DNA from: DASVCZ01 sp036381335
Lineage (GTDB): Bacteria; Patescibacteriota; Microgenomatia; UBA1400; PJMF01
NCBI GenBank assembly: GCA_036381335.1
Contig: DASVCZ010000020.1
Span: 1-35,093 of the forward strand
Reading direction: 5' to 3'
DNA: 35,093 nt
Shown here piece after piece: positions 30,394 to 35,093 of the stretch. The position numbers and the translations under genes are program-made. A model generated the notes under the pieces. That model was not told the origin of the DNA. It searched no databases and saw only the letters and a list, made by a program, of their open reading frames with translations. Each line of letters opens with the position of its first letter. The stretch's first letter is position 1.

Positions 30394-31020
30394 TTAGCTA
30401 AAATTCACATTCTTATCTTTAAAAATCTCAATGAGCTTTGGATCAATAGAATGTTTAAACATTGCCATCTCAAACGGCAATTCTTCTTTAAACAGGTTCC
30501 ATTTTCCTGGAGGGGTAGGGTAAAGCTTTCTATATTCCTTCACAAAATGGTCAAGAAAATAAATAGTATCAGGGTAGATATATCCATAACTTGCGTTATA
30601 TGGGCGAGTAAAATGTACAGGATATCTGGGTAATTGGTTAAAAGGGTTAAAACATTTAATTATTGCTAGACATTCGTCTGAATGGAAAAAAGGCTCTTTA
30701 GTCATTTTTTTAACTTTTTTTAGAATCTCCTCAAGATTGTGATCACTTATCATCTTGTTATTGCCTAAATGTTTCAAAAGTCCTTTTAAATAGTTCTCAA
30801 TTGCTTGTTGTGCAAGAAAAAAAGCAATTACACCATGAGATTGAAGAAAAACAGTTCTAGCTGTGAAGTAAAGATAATCTCCAACGGCCGCATAATCTTC
30901 TGGTGTTGCTTTAATGTGATCTTGTCTCGCTAATGTATTTTTTTCAGTAGGAGGAAAATAGGGAAGTGCTTTTTTTAAGTAGTCGGCTACATCATAACTA
31001 GGAGTGTTGTTATTGGACAT
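30394..31020 (-). CDS. HEPN-domain protein
   Basis: A 208-residue helical protein. VIAFFLAQQAIENYLKGLLKHLG followed by SDHNLEEILKKVKKM is the typical HEPN core (helices 1-3, with the 'QQAxEkxLKall' signature and an H-x-L motif). The RNase-type R-x4-6-H motif is not obvious (the nearest is RYPVH). It overlaps the acetyltransferase gene by 11 bp, so the two are co-translated. No MNT nucleotidyltransferase partner is adjacent, so it is not a standard HEPN/MNT toxin-antitoxin pair. Confidence 0.75.
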   Translation of the reverse strand: MSNNNTPSYDVADYLKKALPYFPPTEKNTLARQDHIKATPEDYAAVGDYLYFTARTVFLQSHGVIAFFLAQQAIENYLKGLLKHLGNNKMISDHNLEEILKKVKKMTKEPFFHSDECLAIIKCFNPFNQLPRYPVHFTRPYNASYGYIYPDTIYFLDHFVKEYRKLYPTPPGKWNLFKEELPFEMAMFKHSIDPKLIEIFKDKNVNFS

Positions 31021-31561
31021 AGTGTACTAAGTCTTCCTTTTTTATCTCCATTAAATAAGCAGGTTCTGGCTCTCCAGGGATTTGAACAGTTTTAAGGTAT
31101 TTAAAGCCGGCTTTCTCATATGACTTAATGGCGCGGACATTACTTGGTTCAGGGTCAATGAAGCATTTAATTATGTCTGGTCGTTGAAAAACCACGACAG
31201 TTAAAAATTTTCTGATTACCTGACTTCCTAAACCCTTACCCAGGTAGTTAGGTTCTCCGATAAACAAATCAATGGAGGCGGCCTGTTGATTCTTCCCGAC
31301 CACAGATTCAAGCGTTGGCCAGTCTTTCACTTTGGCTGTTTGAATGTAACCTATTGGTTGATTGTCATACATGATTAAATAACTATCTGTCGGCTCTTCT
31401 TTGTTAATCTTCTTGCCATACTTTTCTTTGATCTCGTCCAGTGTATTTTGCTCATCCTTGTCGTACCACTCATGAACATGTGGTGTATTGAGCCAGTCAT
31501 GGAGGAGAGGTAAATCATCGAAACGTAATTCGCGGAAAGAAATTTTATCTGGGTCTAACAT
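31010..31561 (-). CDS. GNAT acetyltransferase, AAC(6')-like subgroup
   Basis: A 183-residue protein: ISFRELRFDDLPLLHDWLNTPHVHEWY, SYLIMYDNQPIGYIQT, SIDLFIGEPNYLGKGLGSQVIRKFL (acetyl-CoA-binding motif A) and DPEPSNVRAIKSYEKAGF (motif B). This set is typical of the family that contains aminoglycoside 6'-N-acetyltransferases and related enzymes. The true substrate is unknown. TACAAT lies 6 nt upstream of the ATG, preceded by TG, giving a leaderless extended -10 promoter inside the first cassette repeat. Confidence 0.85.
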   Translation of the reverse strand: MLDPDKISFRELRFDDLPLLHDWLNTPHVHEWYDKDEQNTLDEIKEKYGKKINKEEPTDSYLIMYDNQPIGYIQTAKVKDWPTLESVVGKNQQAASIDLFIGEPNYLGKGLGSQVIRKFLTVVVFQRPDIIKCFIDPEPSNVRAIKSYEKAGFKYLKTVQIPGEPEPAYLMEIKKEDLVHYVQ

Positions 31562-31574
31562 GACAACATTGTAT

Positions 31575-31690
31575 CAGGGTGGAGGAAATAGGTTCCCACA
31601 TCCTCCACCAGTCCCTGCAAAATATTTTCTCTCAAGTAAGTTTCTTCAAAATAGGGTGGGGCTAAGTAGAAGCTCGAACCTATTGTTTCC
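31575..31690 (+). repeat. cassette repeat R1 (dyad element, long form)
   Basis: Outer arms AATAGGTTC (31587-31595) and GAACCTATT (31676-31684) with an 80-nt spacer; the core CCACCAGTCCCTGCA is at 31605-31619. The left part also forms a strong local hairpin (GGGTGGAGGA with TCCTCCACC). It shares its core and arms with R2-R5. Confidence 0.8.
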
Positions 31691-31718
31691 AATCAACCTT
31701 TTGTGAGATAGTTAACGC

Positions 31719-32585
31719 ATGGAAAATACCCTGCCACAAAACCCTCAACCCAACTCTACCTCTGAAACTCAACTTGCTCCCTCAACTTCCTCAAACACTT
31801 TAAAAATGGCAGTAGTGGGTTTAATGATTTTATTGCCTGTTGTTGCTGTGAGTGGTTATTACCTTGGCAAGAGCGCTAGTAAGAATAATAGTTCTTCAGA
31901 TAATCCAATCGTGATGGCATCTCCATCTGCTGAACAAGGAGTTGCGTGTACTATGGACGCAAAAGTTTGTCCCGATGGTAGTTCAGTAGGTAGATCAGGT
32001 CCAAACTGTGAGTTTGCAGCATGTCCCTCAGAAACAGAAAATGGGAATAAGCAGTATAGCCATGAGTCTTTTAAATTCTCTTACCCTTCCAACTGGACAC
32101 TGAGCGACACACAAACAAATAAAGTGTTCTTCGATCAAAATAATTTAGATGGCTTTGATCATGGTGTTTTACTAGAAAAAAAAGGTGAGATGCTCTTTAT
32201 CGGAATTGATCAAGGTTCGAGTGGAGCTGAAGTTGGTGGTATTTTTACTTCAGATCAGGAATTTACCGAGTATTTAAAGTTTAGAGATGAAGTCACGATT
32301 CAGGGTAAAAAGTATTACCTATTTAAAAATGCAACGCCGTTTAGTGCACTAACTGACCAAAATAGATCTGCTGGTATTTTTGGTGCTGCATCTCTAGCAG
32401 AGTACATTCCCAATAAAGTGAATAACCAAGGGAAGGTTTTCAATGGCTACAATGACTACATTATGGATAAAAATGGGCGTTCATACTTATTCGCTAAATT
32501 TTCAAAGAATGGTGCTAGTGATCAGCCAACAAACGTTGAGATTCAGCAAGAGCTAATTGAAATTCTCAAATCAATTTCCTGGTAA
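31719..32585 (+). CDS. membrane-anchored protein with CPDGS Cys motif (copy 1)
   Basis: A 288-residue protein: polar N terminus, one membrane helix (MAVVGLMILLPVVAVSGYYLG, about residues 30-50), a Cys motif CTMDAKVCPDGSSVGRSGPNCEF with AACP, and a C-terminal domain beginning HESFKFSYPSNWTLSD that resembles PsbP-like or other small extracytoplasmic domains. The Cys motif recurs in surface proteins of CPR-type genomes. A diverged copy starts at 34490 behind repeat R5; the N-terminal 110 residues are nearly the same and the rest differs. Confidence 0.75.
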   Translation: MENTLPQNPQPNSTSETQLAPSTSSNTLKMAVVGLMILLPVVAVSGYYLGKSASKNNSSSDNPIVMASPSAEQGVACTMDAKVCPDGSSVGRSGPNCEFAACPSETENGNKQYSHESFKFSYPSNWTLSDTQTNKVFFDQNNLDGFDHGVLLEKKGEMLFIGIDQGSSGAEVGGIFTSDQEFTEYLKFRDEVTIQGKKYYLFKNATPFSALTDQNRSAGIFGAASLAEYIPNKVNNQGKVFNGYNDYIMDKNGRSYLFAKFSKNGASDQPTNVEIQQELIEILKSISW

Positions 32586-32594
32586 GAGTGTGAA

Positions 32595-32626
32595 ATAGGT
32601 TCTCACATCCTCCACCAGTCCCTGCA
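32595..32626 (+). repeat. cassette repeat R2 (left half and core)
   Basis: AATAGGTTC (32594-32602) and core CCACCAGTCCCTGCA (32612-32626), almost identical to R1 on the left. The right arm GAACCT is missing; the vapC stop follows within 3 bp of the core. Confidence 0.75.
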
Positions 32627-32628
32627 GA

Positions 32629-33042
32629 TTATCTAAATGGATTCACAACCGTAATTTCCTCATATTTTTGCAGATGTTTCGTATTATCAGAGGCAATTTC
32701 CTCAATCCCATTGTTTAAAGCAGTGGCTACCAAGTAGGCATCAAAGACTTCAGTGCCCGTAACCCTATACTTTTGAATTAACTCCAAAGCTAAATCATGT
32801 GTTTCCAAGTTAGGAAAAATAATGGTAGCTTGTTCAGTAATAGCACGTAATGCCTTAATAGCCTCGTTAACAGGGAAAGGATTAGGGAATTTGCGGTGAG
32901 TTAGTATTCGTAAGGTTTCAAAAATATTTTGCTGAGCTACCACAAGTTGGTTCTGATGGTGAAGTAGGAAGTTTTGAGCTAGGTGGTGTTTCGGAGAAGT
33001 ATCATCTAAAGAGTAAATGATAATATTTGAATCAATCAGCAT
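32629..33042 (-). CDS. PIN-domain toxin, VapC-type
   Basis: A 137-residue PIN domain: MLIDSNIIIYSL (Asp4), IFETLRIL (Glu), GTEVFDAYLVATAL (Asp) and IASDNTKHL (Asp), so all four acidic positions are present. It overlaps the antitoxin gene by 11 bp. Its C-terminal end almost touches repeat R2, so repeat R2 to R3 holds just this pair. It is not closely similar to the PIN protein at 3480-3902. Confidence 0.88.
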   Translation of the reverse strand: MLIDSNIIIYSLDDTSPKHHLAQNFLLHHQNQLVVAQQNIFETLRILTHRKFPNPFPVNEAIKALRAITEQATIIFPNLETHDLALELIQKYRVTGTEVFDAYLVATALNNGIEEIASDNTKHLQKYEEITVVNPFR

Positions 33043-33256
33043 AGATATCTTCTCGGGTTAAAGTTTCGGGATATGTTCCTACGCTGCGGGCATGAAAGAC
33101 TATTTTTTTGGCCTGGCGCCGACTTTCTTGAGAGAGGTACATCTCAAGGGCTTTCTCTAGTAAAGCTTGGAAAGTCAGGTTGAGATTTAACGCTTTTAAC
33201 TCAGCGGCTTTTTTGAGCTGAGGACGAAGGCGGACGGTGGTTCTACTTAATTGCAT
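33032..33256 (-). CDS. ribbon-helix-helix-type antitoxin, VapB-like
   Basis: A 74-residue protein: SRTTVRLRPQLKKAAELKALNLNLTFQALLEKALEMYL is a beta strand plus two helices in ribbon-helix-helix order; the C terminus (YPETLTREDIYAD) is the toxin-binding tail. The promoter (TTGACA, 17-bp spacer, TAATCT) ends 6 nt before the ATG, so the mRNA is leaderless. Confidence 0.82.
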   Translation of the reverse strand: MQLSRTTVRLRPQLKKAAELKALNLNLTFQALLEKALEMYLSQESRRQAKKIVFHARSVGTYPETLTREDIYAD

Positions 33257-33262
33257 AGACAG

Positions 33263-33291
33263 AGATTAGCATAAATATGTCAATATGTCAA
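33263..33291 (-). promoter_or_regulatory. vapB promoter with direct repeat
   Basis: On the minus strand TTGACA (33291-33286), 17-bp spacer, TAATCT (33268-33263), then 6 nt to the ATG. TTGACATA is partly repeated 8 bp downstream (TTGACATA TTGACATA), a likely operator for the antitoxin. Confidence 0.75.
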
Positions 33292-33300
33292 TTTATAAAC

Positions 33301-33326
33301 TTCTAGATTTTCCACTAGTCCCTGCA
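33301..33326 (+). repeat. cassette repeat R3 (core only)
   Basis: The core CCACTAGTCCCTGCA (33312-33326) is preserved. The outer arms are not recognisable. It lies between the VapBC pair and the RelE/ParE-type pair. Confidence 0.7.
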
Positions 33327-33388
33327 GGTGACTAAAGTCATCCCAAATCATTGATTTTCTCCTACTTTTATACTACAATTAATCTACT

Positions 33389-33649
33389 ATGAATAAAGTT
33401 CAACTCACTTTAACCAAAGAAGAAGCAGCTATTATTGAAGGATACGGCAACCGATTTGGATATTCTTTGCCCAAAACATTGCGTTTTATCATTAGTAAAG
33501 CTGCTGAGTCGTTTGTCAAGGAGGGCACCATTCCTGTATTTGAAATGAGTAGAAAGACTGAACAAGCAGGGTTAGAAGCCTTGAAGGAATATCGAGCTGG
33601 TAAAACTATTGCTGTTGATAACATTGATGAATTTATTGATAACTTATGA
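33389..33649 (+). CDS. antitoxin of a RelE/ParE-type pair
   Basis: An 86-residue protein with a beta strand (NKVQLTLTKEEAAIIEGYG) and helices (SLPKTLRFIISKAAESF), likely a ribbon-helix-helix fold, with an acidic tail (VDNIDEFIDNL). Its stop overlaps the toxin start (ATGA at 33646-33649), as expected for an antitoxin-toxin pair. Confidence 0.78.
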   Translation: MNKVQLTLTKEEAAIIEGYGNRFGYSLPKTLRFIISKAAESFVKEGTIPVFEMSRKTEQAGLEALKEYRAGKTIAVDNIDEFIDNL

Positions 33650-33906
33650 CACTTTACTTTACTCAAAGTTTCCGTAAAAAAGCAGCTAAATTTACCAAAA
33701 ATAATTCTCAGTTGTCTAGTAGACTCAAGAAACAGTTTGCTTTATTTCAAAACAACCCTTACCACTTAGGATTGCGATTGCATAAACTCAAAGGTAAGCG
33801 ATCTGAACAATATGCGGTATGGATTGAAGGAAATTTCAGAGCTTTAGCTATCAAAGAGGGGGACGTATATACCTTTTTTGACTTAGTAACCCACGATCAG
33901 TACTAA
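33646..33906 (+). CDS. RelE/ParE-superfamily toxin
   Basis: An 86-residue protein: FTQSFRKKAAKFTKNNSQLSSRLKKQFALFQNNPYHLGLRLHKLKG followed by YAVWIEGNFRALAI and YTFFDLVTHDQY. The helix pair, the 'LRLHKLKG' turn and the C-terminal 'THDxY' match the YafQ/RelE/HigB-type fold. Whether it cleaves mRNA or acts on gyrase is not decidable here. It ends 3 bp before repeat R4. Confidence 0.85.
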   Translation: MTLYFTQSFRKKAAKFTKNNSQLSSRLKKQFALFQNNPYHLGLRLHKLKGKRSEQYAVWIEGNFRALAIKEGDVYTFFDLVTHDQY

Positions 33907-33909
33907 ACC

Positions 33910-33955
33910 AGGTTCCAACACCCTTCACTAGTCCCTGCATCAAGGAATCGAACCT
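33910..33955 (+). repeat. cassette repeat R4 (full dyad)
   Basis: Arms AGGTTC (33910-33915) and GAACCT (33950-33955) with a 34-nt spacer; core TCACTAGTCCCTGCA at 33923-33937. On the minus strand the right arm reads GGTTCGATTCC, a tRNA T-loop-like sequence. Confidence 0.82.
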
Positions 33956-33990
33956 AAGCTATAATTAACCTAAAAGAAAAGGGTGTGCGT

Positions 33991-34405
33991 ATGGAACTTA
34001 GCAGCCTCAATCCATTATTAATTTTTCCATTTTTAGGATTATTTGCTTCAATTGTCTTTGCTCCCCAAACTATCCTTATTTTACTAGGTAGTTCACTGGT
34101 AGCTTTGTTTTCTCGGCAAGTCTCCTTCCCAAAAATATTTTTGGGGAATTTATTAGTAGTTTTTGGTGTTGGTTACCTATTTCTAGGACCGCTGATGTTT
34201 TTTTGACTTTTATAACTACAAATTTACCAATGAAATTATTCGAGATACAAACACCAGCATGTTCTGGAATCTTGAGGGCTTAGTTGTCCATCTATTTGTT
34301 CCACTGAGTGTAATTTATTTTTATTGGAAATTGAGAGGTAAATTGTTAATGTTTTCAGTGTTACCTTTGGTAATAGCTTTAATGATTTATGTAGGGAACA
34401 AATAA
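33991..34405 (+). pseudogene. small multi-pass membrane protein split by a frameshift in a T7 run
   Basis: The first frame (33991-34206, ATG with AAAAGGG upstream) encodes 71 residues with two membrane helices and stops at TGA 34204-34206. Directly after a run of seven T (34198-34204), the +1 frame stays open to TAA 34403-34405 and encodes more hydrophobic helices (GLVVHLFVPLSVIYFYW and FSVLPLVIALMIYVG). Together they would give about 135 residues and four helices. It is either a broken gene, a sequencing error or slippage. Function unknown. The end overlaps repeat R5. Confidence 0.6.
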
Positions 34406-34456
34406 ATAGGTTCCCACATCTTTCACTAGTTCCTGCAGCAAGGACTCGAACCTATT
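34405..34456 (+). repeat. cassette repeat R5 (full dyad)
   Basis: Perfect arms AATAGGTTC (34405-34413) and GAACCTATT (34448-34456) with a 34-nt spacer, as in R4; core TCACTAGTTCCTGCA at 34423-34437. GGGAACA upstream and TGTTCC downstream extend the dyad. The minus strand of the right arm reads GGTTCGAGTCC, again T-loop-like. Confidence 0.85.
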
Positions 34457-34489
34457 GTTCCTCAACTCTGATGATGAGATACTGAGAGT

Positions 34490-35093
34490 ATGGAAAATAC
34501 TTTTCCCCAAAACCCTCAACCTCAATTTACTTCTGAAACTCAAGTTGTGCCTTCGACATCTTCACACACTTTAAAAATAGCAGTAGTAGGTTTACTAATT
34601 TTACTTCCTATTGTGGCTGCTGGTGGTTATTACTTTGGTTTGAGCGCTACCAAAAATAATATTTCTTCTGAAAATCCAGTTGTTGAAGCTTCACCTTCAT
34701 CTGAAGAAGGTGTAGTTTGCACCCTGGACGCGAAGATCTGTCCCGATGGTAGCTCAGTAGGTAGAACTGGTCCGAATTGTGAGTTTGCAGAATGTCCAGT
34801 TAGCTCAGAATCAAAACCAGTTGATTGGGAGACTCTAGAAAATAATAACTTGGGATTTAGCTTTAGTTATCCAAATGATCTAAGAGTCATTTCTCGTAAT
34901 CAAACTGCTGGCAACCAACAAGTTCTTTATGAGTTGACTAGATCAAGTGAAGAAGGAGGAGCTGATTTTTTAACAGGAACGTACCTTATTAGTTACCATC
35001 CCAACACCACCGCTGAAGACTTTTATGCCAAATTTAACGACTCTGTTTACACTTCAAGTAATAGGACTCAAATTTTAAGTAATGGTCTGACAA
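34490..35093 (+). CDS. membrane-anchored protein with CPDGS Cys motif (copy 2, partial)
   Basis: The reading frame is open from ATG 34490 to the window end (201 codons; 3' end missing). It is a diverged copy of the protein at 31719: ENTFPQNPQPQFTSETQ, a membrane helix (IAVVGLLILLPIVAAGGYYFG), and CTLDAKICPDGSSVGRTGPNCEF with AECP. After about residue 110 the two differ, the second continuing LGFSFSYPNDLRVISR. The upstream 45 bp, including the right arm of the repeat, are also similar to those before copy 1, so promoter and repeat were duplicated together. Confidence 0.75.
   Translation, partial: MENTFPQNPQPQFTSETQVVPSTSSHTLKIAVVGLLILLPIVAAGGYYFGLSATKNNISSENPVVEASPSSEEGVVCTLDAKICPDGSSVGRTGPNCEFAECPVSSESKPVDWETLENNNLGFSFSYPNDLRVISRNQTAGNQQVLYELTRSSEEGGADFLTGTYLISYHPNTTAEDFYAKFNDSVYTSSNRTQILSNGLT

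Larger units (their letters stand above)
25401..31561. mobile_element. probable integrated element next to tRNA-Trp (right border uncertain)
   Basis: The block begins with a large serine recombinase gene that runs into tRNA-Trp and continues with small unknown genes, an XRE regulator and a zinc-ribbon protein. It is visibly more AT-rich than the conserved region to its left. No clear direct repeat of the tRNA 3' end closes it. The best similarity to the tRNA flank CCAGCCCTGCAAA is CCAGTCCCTGCAAA in the first cassette repeat at 31608-31621, so the right border is set there tentatively. Confidence 0.5.

Noticed and set aside
34206..34260. Separate short ORF starting ATG 34240
   Set aside because: It stops after 17 codons and has no support; the neighbouring frame continuing the upstream membrane protein explains the region better.
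31575..34456. Canonical integron attC sites
   Set aside because: The arms (AGGTTC/GAACCT) do not contain the RYYYAAC and GTTRRRY boxes and no integron integrase is in the window, so I describe the array as integron-like only.
31575..34456. CRISPR array
   Set aside because: The repeats are 200-1000 bp apart with genes between them, and no cas genes are present.

Overview
The window looks like a chromosomal segment of a Candidate Phyla Radiation (Patescibacteria) bacterium, most likely a Microgenomates-type lineage. The evidence is compact genes, standard stop codons (TGA is used as a stop), a MurL-MurD2 fusion, a ThrRS without the TGS domain, many small hypothetical proteins, and surface proteins with Pro/Ser/Thr linkers and Cys-rich modules. 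The lineage is inferred from gene content; no 16S gene is present.

Region by region. (1) 0-7 kb: a two-gene retropepsin-like module; a fused MurL-MurD2 enzyme for the D-Glu step of peptidoglycan synthesis; a VapBC-type pair behind a perfect 20-bp palindrome; an endonuclease/exonuclease/phosphatase (EEP) family protein; a WecG/TagA glycosyltransferase; and a small excisionase/MerR-type HTH pair. (2) 7-18 kb: the classic secE-nusG-rplK-rplA-rplJ-rplL cluster, all on the minus strand but split between rplA and rplJ by about 7 kb. The inserted block carries plus-strand genes for a PfkB kinase, S-adenosylhomocysteinase and threonyl-tRNA synthetase, plus structured RNA candidates. thrS is preceded by an 18-codon leader peptide with six consecutive Thr codons and a terminator, a textbook attenuator. 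rplJ has an L10-type leader RNA with an internal terminator. (3) 18-25 kb: a membrane protein with a cohesin-like domain and three Cys modules next to a secreted dockerin protein; GalU; a 6S-like RNA; tRNA-Thr, tRNA-Tyr and tRNA-Thr plus two tRNA 3'-half fragments; rpmG; a duplicated-domain protein; a GT-B glycosyltransferase; and tRNA-Trp. (4) 25.4-31.5 kb: an AT-rich accessory block whose large serine recombinase ends inside tRNA-Trp, followed by small unknown genes, an XRE regulator, a zinc-ribbon protein, a HEPN protein and a GNAT acetyltransferase. (5) 31.5-35.1 kb: five copies of a dyad repeat separate small units (a Cys-motif membrane protein, VapBC, a RelE/ParE-type pair, a frameshifted membrane gene, and a paralogue of the first). 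The layout resembles a gene-cassette array.

Across the window about ten starts lie only 6-8 nt from a good -10 hexamer with no Shine-Dalgarno sequence, so leaderless transcription seems common. The best candidates for new biology are the repeat-bounded cassette array beside a tRNA-targeting recombinase, the cohesin/dockerin pair in a CPR-like genome, the Thr-leader attenuator of thrS, and several unassigned structured RNAs.
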